In this document: positions 11,886-22,867 of the stretch, piece by piece
Layout of the letters: the number at the start of each line of letters is the position of its first letter
Position numbering within the stretch: position 1 is the first letter of the stretch
Assembly (NCBI GenBank): GCA_950295325.1
Contig: OX485804.1
Location: 69,294,033 to 69,354,032 of the forward strand
Source of the DNA: Polytrichum commune
Taxonomy: Eukaryota > Streptophyta > Polytrichopsida > Polytrichales > Polytrichaceae
DNA length: 60,000 nt
Direction: 5' to 3'
Notes under the pieces: model-generated
Databases searched by the model: none
Told to the model about the DNA's origin: nothing
What the model saw: the letters and a program-made list of their open reading frames with translations, nothing else
Position numbers and translations under genes: made by a program

Positions 11886-13574
11886 ATGAGGGAGGTGGTG
11901 ATACACTTGGTGCTATTCGTCTGTCTCTTCACAGGTACAAGAAACCCAAACAAAAAAAAAGAGAAAGCTTCGATCTCTATCTACTGTCATTTCTTGGTGC
12001 CACTTTCATTTGTAAAAGTGGCCATGATGTTCGACACGAAACTCGTTGTTGCAAAGCCATGGTCTAAGTTGTTGCATTGTTTCTTGGTGTGGGTGTAGGT
12101 CAGGCTGCTGCCTCTGATGCTCTTCGACTCCGCCGACCAGAGGAGGTAATGCATCATCTCTTCACATTTTGTTTTCTGTTGCTGCCTGGGTTAGGGAGAA
12201 CTTGAAATGTGAAACCGTGAAACAAGAGTGAAACCCCTCGAGAATGTTCCTGTATGTTATTAGGTGGCCATTTGGAGATAGTATCCATACACACAATGTT
12301 CTTCGGCATAGAAATCAATTGCAACTGGCTCAGATATTAGGACTTGTAGAACTCTGAATCTTGAAGTGGATTCATCAAGATTCATCAGCACCTGGTTAAT
12401 TTCCAGGCAGAGAGTTTTGAACTGAGTTTAAGTGGGTGTTTGAGAGTTGACAACAGGCAATGTGGGTCAGACAAAAATCCGAATCCTGCCAAGCGTAGAC
12501 TCGATCATATTGTGTTCAGAAATTCTTCAGAAATGCTGAACCCACAAAACTCTAAGCCCAGTAGATGGTCTCATACAATGTACACCTCGAGGTCTCCGAG
12601 GAATGCCAGGCTAGGTAGCTAATTTCTTGTTGTTGTTGTTTGAATGTGTCATAGCTTTTTCAGAGCTCCACAGACACTAGGGGCCCATTTTGCGAGAACC
12701 ACTGGATTTTCAATTTCTTTTTCTATCTATCTTGAACGCCTCTCATGATGGGGCGGCTTGCCACACAAAAGTATTTCTCCCAAGCGCGATCCCCGCTTCT
12801 ATTTTTGATTGATTTGGCAAGTTCAAGCCAAACTTCAACTTGTAGAATGTTCCAGCCTATTGACTAAACGAAGCTCAAGTTTAGGCTTGAACTTGCCAAA
12901 ACCAGCCACAAAAAGGAAGGACCAAAGCTCGCACCATTTTAGGCACATTCAATAGCAAAGGTCCAGATTCTTCTACCTTGGCCCAGCAAACTTGTGCTAT
13001 GTGTAAGTAGTAACATGAGACTCAGGTATGTGACCAGGAAAAGACCACCAAGCATTGTCCCCGAATGCTTGACACAATTTTGTTGGTGTTCAAACTCTTA
13101 GGCTTGCCATACTCTGTAGGCCTGGGGCTGATCACTCACTTGGGTTGTCTGTCTGTGTTCAATCAGTATGATAACCGACACAAGGAGCTCATAACCGTCC
13201 TCTTCATAGTTATCGAGATTCCTCCCTCTCTCTAAACTGGTTATATGAAAAATGTGCAGACTTCTTCCAGTAAAGTGGAGATTGACAGCAAGAGCATGAC
13301 AAGCACCGAATTCAGGCTCACAAATGGAACTGCGCTTCAAATCTCCCCATTTGTTCACCATGGCCAACCTCTTCTGAAGCATCACCACAACAGCACTCGG
13401 AGGAAGCTGGGTGACTTCCGGGAATGCTCGCCCTGCACTTGCTGTGATTCCACACGGCGATGGTGTCTGCCCACCGTGTGTTGCTACGACATCAACTGCG
13501 GTGTGCAGGGATTACCGTTTGGACTCTGCTCCTTCACTCCCATTTCCTGCACTTGTCTGGGATGCAGAGATTGA
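11886..13574 (+). CDS. Small secreted 12-cysteine protein (3 exons, 136 aa), resembles plant DUF7866-type proteins
   Basis: Exons 11886-11934, 12099-12145 and 13260-13574 join in phase (49+47+315 nt). Exon 1 holds the only in-frame ATG after a TAG at 11763. Residues 1-21 form a signal peptide: MREVVIHLVLFVCLF, then TGQAAA with predicted cleavage before SDA. A polar, basic linker follows, with possible N-glycosylation sites at N54 (NGT) and N76 (NST) and a RRK run. The last 49 residues (88-136) contain 12 Cys in the order CxxCxCC, C, CC, C, C, C, CxC ending CLGC, including VCCYDINC and LPFGLCSFTP. The CCYxIxC...PxGxCxFxPxxCxCxxC spacing matches a plant family of unknown function that I recall as DUF7866; the name is from memory. 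Twelve Cys suggest six disulfides and an extracellular product. Intron 2 is long (1114 bp) and contains repeat pieces. The Cys exon is secure; exons 1-2 are inferred from signal-peptide logic and phase. Confidence 0.78.
12812..12900. repeat. Hairpin in intron 2 of the Cys-rich gene
   Basis: Arms TTTGGCAAGTTCAAGCC (about 12812) and GGCTTGAACTTGCCAAAA (about 12883) are inverted around a short loop. Directly downstream (about 12920-12995) is a piece ending TACCTTGGCCCA, which is the right end of the family B foldback found elsewhere in the window. Confidence 0.6.
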
Positions 13575-13612
13575 ATGATTGATTAGGCAGCCAGCTTTAC
13601 ATTGTTTCAGGG

Positions 13613-15530
13613 TAAGGATCAGTCAGTCAGCTGCCATGGGACTTAAGAGTGTGTGTGTTTATGAGGCGTGGAGGAGGAGAAGTGGCGGTCATGGCGGTTG
13701 CAAAACATTCAAGGTTAGTTAGTTTCTCAAAGTTAGATACAAAAAAATAAGCAATCTTCTCTAAAGGGAGAGGTTGCACGTGTATGTATGTACTTTCCTT
13801 TTCTGCAATCAGTAAACCTGTCCTCCTGTAGATGACGGACGTCATTGCTCAAAATTCAATCCTTGTTGGCCATGGAGTGCTGATTGATTAATACTGCAGA
13901 GAGCTTAATTCATCCTCGGATTTGCAAGTAGTTCTCCTTCCATCTCTCTGGTGATATATGGCAGGGTCACACTTTGTGTTTTGCTTCAAATTCTACTTTC
14001 TTCCTATATAAGAGGTCTTTGCAAGTTTCTGCGTGCATTGGTCTGCGATCGAGGGCAAGGGTGTAAATAAATTGGAATGACATTGCTGAGTCATACATAA
14101 CCTCCCGGCTAAGGGTCAGTCAGTCAGCTGACATATCACTGAACCGAGGAGGAGAGTGGCCGTTCTGGAAGCTGCAGAACATAGGTAGTTTCTTCAAAGT
14201 AGACAACAAAATAATAAGCAATTTTCTCTGAAGGGAGAGGTTGCAGGTGAATGTACTTACTGTTTTTTTTGCAATCGGTACAAGCCTGTTTGTCCTCCTG
14301 TAGATGACAATGGATTGTGGTCACTCAACATTCTATCTTTATTGGGCTGATTAATACTGCGAAGCCTAATATATCCTCAGATTTGCAACTGCCCTTATAA
14401 GGCAACTGTCTTCTCTTTGGTGATGTGCGTGGTGACGTGGAGGCCACACACACTTGAAAATGCCAGCTTTGAAACAGAGGCCAGTGGACCAAGGTAAAAG
14501 AATTTTGGCCTTGACATGTGCCTAACCTTCAGGAGCTTGGTTTCAAGGTTGCTCTCTTTTATGGTTTAAATCGTCCGTTTTCAACTCTGATTAGAAACAA
14601 AGGTTTTAAGCCTTACAAACCACCGTCTTGGATCAGAGGTAGAGATAGATGTTTTCACCCAATAAAGGAGGGACTAACCTTGAAACCAAGCTCCTCAAGG
14701 ATTAGGCACATTGTCAAGGCCAAAATTCTTTTACCTCGGCCCACTGATCTCTGCTTCGAAACCGACGGTTTCGAATGTGTATGGCCCTTCGCTTTCGCAT
14801 AAGGCCTAAAACTTTCGCTTTTGATTGGAGTTGAAAATGGATGCTTTTAACCAGAGAAATGGGAGACCAACCTTGAAACAAAGCTCCTCAAGGTTTAGCA
14901 CATGTCAAGGCCAAAATTCTTTTACCTTGGCCCACTAATCTCCATTTCAGAAATGGCATTTTGGAACGTGTGGCCAATTGTGAGGTGATGTGAAGGGCTG
15001 TTACTTTGTGCTTGCTTCTGTATCTGCTTCCTTCCCAGATTAAATTCCTGTGTAAGTTGTCTTGGTTGGTTGGCCGAGGTTAAAGAAATTGGAACCTTAC
15101 ATGTGCCTACAACTTCATACTCTGCTCTTCCACATCCATTTCATGTCACAACGGTTGCAAGATTTCTCTAGTTTCTCTAAGTAGACATAAGAAGCAATCT
15201 TCTCTAGACAAAGAGGTCACAAGTGCATGTATTCTTCAGTTCTTCAATTCTTGCAACCTGCGTGTCCTCCTGGAGATGACAATGGATCTCACCGTTCAAC
15301 ATTCTATTCTGGTAGGCCATGTCAATGCTGAATAATAAAGCTTAATTCATCCTCACATCTGCAAGAAGTTCTTCAGCAGGCAGGCAGCTTAGAAGGGAAC
15401 GCTCTTCTGTCCAGTGATGTATGCCAGGCATGTGTAATGTGATGTGAAAGGTTGATGCTCGTGTTATCTTGTGTACCTACTTTCTTGCCGGATTGAACAT
15501 GTGTGTAAGTTTTCTTGAGCAATGAAATGA
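13613..15530 (+). repeat. Three degenerate tandem copies of the 3' flank of the Cys-rich gene
   Basis: Copies start near 13613, 14112 and 15130. Each has, in order, a GGTCAGTCAGTCAGCTG-like start (first two copies), AAGCAATYTTCTCT, an AGAGGTTGCA-like block, CCTCCTGTAGATGACRA, a GCTGATTRATACTGC-like block and a CATCCTCRGATTTGCAA-like block. A later shared tail has TACTTTCTTCC-like sequence and AATTGGAATSACATTG (near 14075 and 15820). The second copy is split by family B foldbacks (14461-14965). Confidence 0.7.
14487..14965. repeat. Family B foldback copies inside the 3'-flank triplication
   Basis: Left arm 14487-14560 (GGACCAAGGTAAAAGAATTT, then TTGGCCTTGACATGTGCC) pairs with 14665-14745. A second half-element, with TTGAAAATGGATG and a further right arm, runs about 14820-14965. 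Roughly 260 bp for the complete copy, with no coding capacity. Confidence 0.75.
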
Positions 15531-15839
15531 GATCGACTTTAAAGTCCAGGAAGCCAAACGCCTTAATGGGACTCGAAAGTACATCAAGATGATGTCAAAC
15601 TGGTTAATTCCCTAAAATGGTTGAATGGTGGAGTGCCGTAGCCTCCGTGAGATGGAGGAAAATATCAACCTGATGGTCCGATTGGAAGAAAGGCTCGAGA
15701 CTCCTTAATATGACATGCTCAATTAGAGATTGCAGCTTATTGTAAATGGAGTTATATAGGTGACATTCCGATACAAAGTGTCCCTCATTTGCAATGATTT
15801 GCGATCAAGAACACTATCAATTGGAATCACATTGTTGAG

Positions 15840-17157
15840 CTTTTGAGCTCAAGGGCTAACCACCGCACATAGCTCTGGCTCTAGCTCAAGCTTGCAAGTT
15901 TGGTGGCCCAAGATAAAAGAATTTGGACCCTTACATGTGCCCAACGAAAACCCATGAATTGTCTTCAACGAATCATTTTGTGTACATTGGGAAGAGCTCC
16001 TAAGGTAGATAAGGCTAATGTGGACACCTCTAGCTTTGTGGAATCATCTAGCCAGTGGATTCGAGCATTAAAAGCTTGAGCATGTTAGCAATTGCAAATC
16101 AAGACCAAAGAATTTGAAATTGCTAAAATCATAGTTGAGGAAGGTGTTGATCTAGGCTTTGGAATCAAAGATTCTCTACTTCCCAATGTGGTGTTATAGG
16201 GGGGAACTCTTTTATTGTTCAATGTTGTGTAAGTGATCAATATCATTGGCAAATTCTACATGGGCCATTTGCCAATGAATACCAAATTTAATACCAATAT
16301 TGGTTGTATCATGTCTCTAAAGTGGTCACATGCAAGATAAAATGTTGCTGAATTGTTTTTTCATTTTAGAATACCCACAATTTAAGTTGGTTGGCACCTC
16401 GTAGCCACATGCCGCCTCCTAATTTGCCCACCTCAGGCACAAAATCAAGCATGTCATAGCTCGGTGGATAGCACTCCTAATTATAAAGGATGGTGAGTGT
16501 AGCGTGACTTTTGTGAAGGTGACTAAGGGCTAGTTTCCATGTAGGCCACTCACCCACCAAATTCTAGTGGAAATGTAGATTATACCTGGTTTAGGCATAC
16601 CTTCACGATGTTGACATTGTCAATAAAATTGTTTGAAAAGTAATGCAGATGAAAGCATGGATTTAGTCCCAAACCTTGAATTCATGAGTGTCGACACAAG
16701 TCACCCAAGATTTCTTAATGCTTAAATTACTACACACAAAGAGTGATGTCGGGCTATCAAATGCTTGTCCTACCATGATGGACAAGCCAAGCTAGCCTTG
16801 CATAAGCCGATCCACAATATGAAATAGCAGGTCATATGCGCATACCCTATTTTGAATCTTAAAATCTCTCAAAGTTTGAAAAGTGGAAAAAAGAAGTCCA
16901 AAAACTATCACCTAACTTTCAAAACAGGCTCCAACACACAACAAGCTAACGAGCTCTCAATAAAAAGCTTCCTCGAAGAAGGATCAAACCCACGGTTCCG
17001 TCCCTCTTTGAGGGAGTTTACGGAATACTTTAATACAGGACGAACACCTAATTAGAGAAGACTGGGACTTTGAGATTTTGGTTGAAATAATTATCTCACA
17101 ACACTTGCCTTTAGGGTAAGGTTTATTGCTTGTCCCAATAGTTTTAGAGGCCCGACC
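15840..17157. other. Unassigned intergenic DNA
   Basis: Has a family B left-end fragment (15880-15950) and a family E end near 16525; otherwise nothing identifiable. Confidence 0.4.
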
Positions 17158-17182
17158 GGGGGGGGGGGGGGGGGGGGGGGGG
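17158..17182 (+). repeat. Run of 25 G
   Basis: Uninterrupted G tract (G-quadruplex-prone). Its exact length is uncertain because such runs are prone to sequencing error. Confidence 0.9.
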
Positions 17183-17464
17183 CTGGCACTTGCTTGCTTG
17201 GGAATGAAGTGAAAATTGCAGACAGTTAGAATGTCAAATCTCTTGTTGTACAGAGAGGCTTCCAGGGCGAGGAATGCAGTGGTTGCTGGTGAAGTAGTCT
17301 TCAAGACAGGGAAGAGAGAGACAGTGACCAGCAACAGCATTGACAAGGAAATCGCATGGTACATTTGGTACGAGCCTAACGTTTTTAACTTTGACCGCAA
17401 GATAAAAAAAAAAACACAAGTGGGGTGACTCGCAAATGCCGCAAGAGGGACTTATAACTCGTGT

Positions 17465-17690
17465 TACGATTCGTACCTCTCATTCATCCAACGTAAAACC
17501 CAACGAACGAACGAAAATAGCATCGTCACCGAAGTTAGTTTCAAAGACCTCGAATTAGTTCGATTATGATGTCATTTGAGATGAATGTGTCACAAACCTG
17601 TAGGGGGTCGGTTTGTCGTCGTCGTTGTTGTTGTTGTTGAATGGATGAGAGGTACCTTTGTATGTGATAAGTTCCTCTCATCCACAAATG
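17465..17690. mobile_element. Family D inverted-repeat element
   Basis: Ends GTACCTCTCATTCATCCAAC and GAATGGATGAGAGGTACC, about 220 bp. It contains AAACCTGTAGGGGGTCGG and a (GTC/GTT)n run near 17613-17640. Confidence 0.72.
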
Positions 17691-18917
17691 TTTCTTGATA
17701 GACATGGGCATTGTGAAACCGATGCTTGACTACATTGCTTGTACGATGAAAATATGCTTTGAGAATCCATCACGAAGAAACGTGGACTGGATCAAAGAAA
17801 ATTGAGTTCTAATCTACCACACTTGAGCACCCACATACCACAACCCTGGTTGCCATAGACTACACATGCTCTCTAGCCCCCTATTCTAGTGAGACGCAAG
17901 TGGAATGAAATGAAATTGATGCAAAAGTTGACTAGGAAACCAAGAGACCTACGGGCTTAGAAGTATATCAAGGTGGAGTATAAAAGGTGAAGTCTCTAGA
18001 TTGATAAAGTGTAATTGCCTCTGTGAGATAACGGCTAATATCAACATGATGATCTTTATGCCTATTGGATCACTATTTTGTCATCTCATCATAACCAACT
18101 CAAGAAAATACTCCCTCCAATCTACCAAAACCAAACTCCAAACTTGGGTCCAATCTTGAGTCCTAAAGTAAAGTCCATTTGGAGTGCTTTGGACCTTGAC
18201 CCTAATGTAAACCCACCTGAAGACATGAAAAGGGAATTATACATAACTTAAAACTCATGCAAAGACGCACTTCCCTTCACTTCAAATTACAATTTAAACA
18301 CAAAAAAATGGTAATGCACCTTACTCGTGTACTTTCACATGGTACCTCATAAAGCTTTCATCACCCTTTTTATGAGTAAAGAATATACTTGTATTAGTAT
18401 AAAAAATATGCTCCCCTCTTCAATGAATTTACCTCGATAAGTGTTAATTTGGATGAAAGTGAGGCTACAAAATCTTATAACTTGGATAAAATAGAATTAG
18501 ATCCATCATGTGTAGATTATGCACAGATCTTGTTGTGGTCCATTATGTACCAATCCATTATAAACTAGAATTCGATCTAAATAATCTCTACATACCTACT
18601 ATGGAGTAAATTATAGGAATATGCTTGATGAAAGAGATGATGTAGTTGACATTGAACCCATTGAAGAAGTTGACAATGTACAAATTCGTGATGTGGTGCA
18701 TAATTGTGCCCCTTAATAGGTTTGGCGTGCATGTCTCGCTATTGAGGGGGCCCATTATAAAACGATAGGTGTCCTTAGAGAAATCAATATCTGATACATA
18801 ACCTAATTTACAAGAGAACTACATAGCTTCCTTATCACATGATAGTAGTGGAATTTTTTTGCAAACTCTACTATGTGTTTCCTGTAGCATATAATGTTTG
18901 CAGTTGCATTCTTTTCA
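17690..18917. other. Unassigned intergenic DNA
   Basis: AT-rich with frequent short stop-broken frames; no repeats recognised from elsewhere in the window. Confidence 0.4.
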
Positions 18918-19100
18918 AAGGGAAGAGAGGGAATTATTGTATATGAGCATACCACTCATCCATCTAGCATAAAAACTTGACTTCCTGTAGGTTTGTTGCC
19001 ATCCACCTCAAATGGCCTCAAGTAGAGTAATTCTAGATCTTTAAAGCTAATTCCGGTGTCAAATCAACTACAAAGAGCAACATATGGGTTGCATACTACT
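18918..19100. repeat. Family D element, one-ended copy
   Basis: GAGAGGGAATTATTGTATATG, CACTCATCCATCTAGC, CTGTAGGTTTGTTGCC, and GGTGTCAAATCAACTAC followed by GGGTTGCATACTAC. Same truncated form as at 8950, which suggests a subfamily that spread with only one clear end. Confidence 0.65.
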
Positions 19101-19539
19101 GATACATCCACAATGTAGCACTTGGTGTGGAAAGATGATTTTTTGATGCACCACTCCAAGCTCAGAATAAGCTCGAAGAGCCTCAACAATGCATGTTTAG
19201 TTAGTTGTGACGTTTTAGTTTCTTATGGCTTGAAATCTTGAAGGTAACACAACATTACACATATCCTTGGCTACATTCCATAGGACTAGATATCACATGA
19301 GCATAATTCTCCTTTAATTATGGGATTTCTCATTCATGGGGAGTATTCAAGCTATGTACTTTGAATTTTTTGACAAGCAATTGTAAAATATCAAAGTTTC
19401 CTAATCCTAAGCTCGTTCTTTGGAAAGAGACCATCATGTAGTTGCTTAGTATTGTTATGAAGCATGTCCAATTTGGTTATTTATCTTAATTTTACCTCTT
19501 CAAATTTGTAACTTATCTCAATTGGACACCTTGAAGGTA

Positions 19540-19930
19540 AGCATGTCCAAATTCATTGCTTATATGAATTGGACACCTGCATTTGAGTGGTGTGTGGTGA
19601 GGTGTGGATCTAAGAACATACATCAAAAAGTCAACATGTATGTCTTTGAAAGAGATTAGACTCTGTGGACTACGTGTTCAAAATTTGTGAAGTATTCTAG
19701 GTTCAACAGTCAACATAAATGGGAGACTTATATGATCATTTTAAGAAGAAAGAGAATCTTCACTTGGACAATGAATAAGATATTCATATGAGCTCAAAAA
19801 AACCAAGACAAAAATGGCAACTCGCATGATGTGGATTCACAAGTCGTCTCGCACTAATCGCGTGTTCCATATTCATTACCTACGAGAAGTGAGCGCAAAG
19901 CTAGAAGTGTCCGTCCAAAACTTACATAAC
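19540..19930 (-). repeat. Family A repeat
   Basis: Reverse orientation: GGACACCTGCATTTGAGTGG, GAAAGAGATTAGACT, ATATTCATATGAGCTC and TAATCGCGTGTTCCATATTC. About 390 bp, nearly full length. Confidence 0.68.
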
Positions 19931-20320
19931 ACTACTAAGCTTATGAGTTGTATTCAGTTGCCTTGACCTCAAATTCGGTCAAAAGCAGCGGGATTCCAAT
20001 ATCCGTAGTCTTTATTCTCGAATCTAATGTTGGCCCATTAACACATCTCATCGGCTGAGTAATGTTATGTGCTCTCCTTAAAAACGAGGATATTCTCTGC
20101 CTTTTCAGAATCAAAGACATTGGTGAACTAGATGTGATCACTCAGAATCGCTCTGGTTGCCGTGAAGAAACTTCTTGCTGTCAAGTTTGAAGTTTGAAGT
20201 TTGTATGCTTACCTTAAATATGCTAGGTTTAAATACTCTTCTGTTGTTTTCTGTTTCAAATACTAGTTTTTTTTAATCTTGGCTCCGATCTTGGCTCTGA
20301 CTCTCTCCTCCTTTGATTGT

Positions 20321-20700
20321 TACCTGCAGTTGAAAGAATCCTCAGCAACGAGTGGCTTACATACCTACCATAGCTACAAAATCTGGGATCCTGGCACGGT
20401 AATGATTTGTTGTTTGTTTTATTTCTTTTTATGAACCTGCCACGTGGTTCTGTTCTTTGCTGGAGGTGATTGCAATCATGTAATTTAACTTAACTAGTTC
20501 AGTTTTGCAGCATTCATTCAAGTGGATCTTTCTGCCATCGAGGGAGGGAGTCAAGTTCCGTGCTGTTGGAATCAATGGATTGATTCTGAAGACGAATGCT
20601 TCCCGATTTCGTCTACAAGTCCAACTGCGGGATCAGGCCCATAATTCCAGTGACAAATTCGACAAGCTGCAGGATGCGCGATTGGTGTCGAGTTCCGAGG
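20321..20700 (+). pseudogene. Two exon-like segments of an unidentified gene
   Basis: After a CT-rich tract and CCTGCAG, 20330-20399 reads LKESSATSGLHTYHSYKIWD-PGT and ends at GTAATG. A TTTTGCAG acceptor then opens HSFKWIFLPSREGVKFRAVG, continuing for about 60 codons to SSE before GTTAGG. Both segments are phase 0 and join into one frame. I do not recognise the protein, and I found neither a start exon nor further exons. It could be a captured gene fragment or part of a diverged gene. Confidence 0.3.
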
Positions 20701-20799
20701 TTAGGCACACGCATGAAAAGTCTACGTGGAATCCTACGTGGCAAATGTTGGGTAATTTGAACTGGTATGGGAGTTAATAACAGTAGATATATGGAGAAA

Positions 20800-21205
20800 G
20801 GTGAGAATAATCTGATTCGGCCAGAAAGAGTGGCTTGAAATTTGTGCAACATTTTTCACAGATGGAGCAGAGGAAATGATGAGGATTGCAAGTTGTTTCA
20901 TAATTTTGTTCCGTGTAAATAATTAGTCACACTTCCTCCACAAAGGCAAGTAAGTCAAACCCCTCACTTGTATAGTAGACTCTCCCTAATTTGAGCATCA
21001 AAATATTTTACTGTACATACAATTGCACACAAAATGGTTAACTTAATGGCACCCAAAAGTGATTGCAAGTGGTGTGAAACAACACCTATTAGGCCTATCA
21101 CTACATCTCATCTTCCATGGCATCCTATTCGGGCCATCACTTATACAATTAATCATTTTGGGTCCACACAAGAATCATTCTACCCCTAGTCTAGTGCACT
21201 AGTGC
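20800..21205 (+). repeat. Family G repeat, copy 2
   Basis: Matches copy 1 block for block from TCTGATTCGGCCAG to CCCCTAGTCTAGTGCAC. Its right end is cut by the inverted-repeat element at 21204. Confidence 0.7.
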
Positions 21206-21733
21206 ATTGTTTATGGTATTTAGTGTCACGTACACTTTTTGCAAAGGGGTTGTCTAGAGGTTGCAAAATGCCACGCCCGATGATTGCCAATATGATTCCA
21301 TTCGTCAACACAAGTAACTTCTTCAAGTCAAAAAATATCAACACTATGACATTTAGAGTAGCATAGTGGGATACGTTAGATGATAGTCTTGCATTTTAGT
21401 ATGCAAGGGGAAGATATTTTTAAGCACATTGATGACAAGTGTCATTTTTTTGCATTTTAGTATGCAAGAGGAAGATATTCTTGAGCATACTAATGGCAAG
21501 TGTCATTTTGTGTACACTCTAGTCAATTAGTTGACCATTGTATAACATAGGCATGCACCTCATAACACCATGGAACATACTCATGCCAAGATAGTAGTCA
21601 GCACACTTGAACACCATGTATCATGAGGTGACACTTATGGTGAAGTTGTTGATCATTAGTGTAACCTAACATACACCCCAAATTAGGGTAAGTGACACTA
21701 TTACACAGGTGACACTAAATACCATAAACAGTG
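21204..21733. mobile_element. Inverted-repeat element inserted in family G copy 2
   Basis: TTTATGGTATTTAGTGTCAC (about 21210) is inverted at about 21709-21730 (GTGACACTAAATACCATAAA). The 530 bp interior contains a 61 bp direct duplication (21389 and 21450, starting TTGCATTTTAGTATGCAAG). The TTTAGTGTCAC end recalls family F. Confidence 0.65.
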
Positions 21734-22199
21734 TAGCAGTCAGCCACCACTTTCGATTTATCTTCCTTCCGATAAGTTCATAGGGTTTCGCTTTATATTA
21801 GATACAATAACTGGGAGCTTGAGGGCCCATGAACATATCTCCATACTGAATCTCCATACTGAGCATATCGGGAGATATATACATATAATAAGATATTTAA
21901 TGTGTTTGGATAACATGGATGATGAAGTGTGTAGGCAGCTACACAAAAGCTCATCTTCACCACTTGCATCATCTTCAAACACGTGTGAAAAGTGCATGTA
22001 TTTTGTGTGATCACACTTGACCGAGAATTGGTATCCAGATTCTGTGAAAAGAATGTATTGTAATGGTGATAGAATGGAGTTGGTGTCTTAAATGGTCCAC
22101 AACCAACTAAATTTGAATCGGTAATATCTATCCAGAGTGATGTACTCCCACTCATTTTCTAGCTACCCAAGCTTCCTAATACTTTCAATTTCATTGTTT

Positions 22200-22867
22200 T
22201 CCATGCAGAGGGCTACTTAACCAGCTAGAATGAGTTCAGCTTTACTTCCCTCATCTTTAACGACCACTTACCTTCACATTCGTTTTTCGAACCTTGCTTA
22301 CAATTTTAGTGTTGCAGGATGAGCTCTGGCTACTTCTGTAATAGCCAACAACATTGACCCAAAAGTGAAAGTTCAAGAATGCAGACCTGTTGATTTGTCT
22401 CATTCCCAAATAATAGAGAAAAGTTTCCCATTCACATACATAATATTCATTGTGTGATATCAAACCATCGCAGACAACAGTGGATTGTACACGCCAGGAG
22501 CTTCAAGTGGATAGGACACATATTTGGCCAAGAAGTAGTCATGCACCATACATCGTTTAAATCAGAAAATTATGTTACAAGGAGCTTCAGTCTCAAACAA
22601 TGATGAACTGAAGTACGAACTATACGAATGGAGAATACGCTAAAAATCCATGAGCAGTAGAATCATGGAGTTCGAGCATAACCATTTTGCTACAAACCTG
22701 GAGAACTTGTACAGTCTTGCCATCTTAGTCAATCCAACTAGAGGCAAGGAAATGTAGTAATTTTCATACCAAGATCCACCAATGTTGAAGCCACAATGTG
22801 TGATGGATATTCGATAGCCTTGCATATAACCACCATGATGATAATGGTTGCAAGTAATTCACTAAGT
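22200..22867 (-). other. Probable GLDP 3' UTR and downstream region
   Basis: AT-rich sequence after the GLDP stop codon (TAA at 22868-22870) with no coding signal on either strand and no recognised repeat. The 3' UTR should lie here, but there is no canonical AATAAA I would commit to, so the end of the transcript is unknown. Confidence 0.35.
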
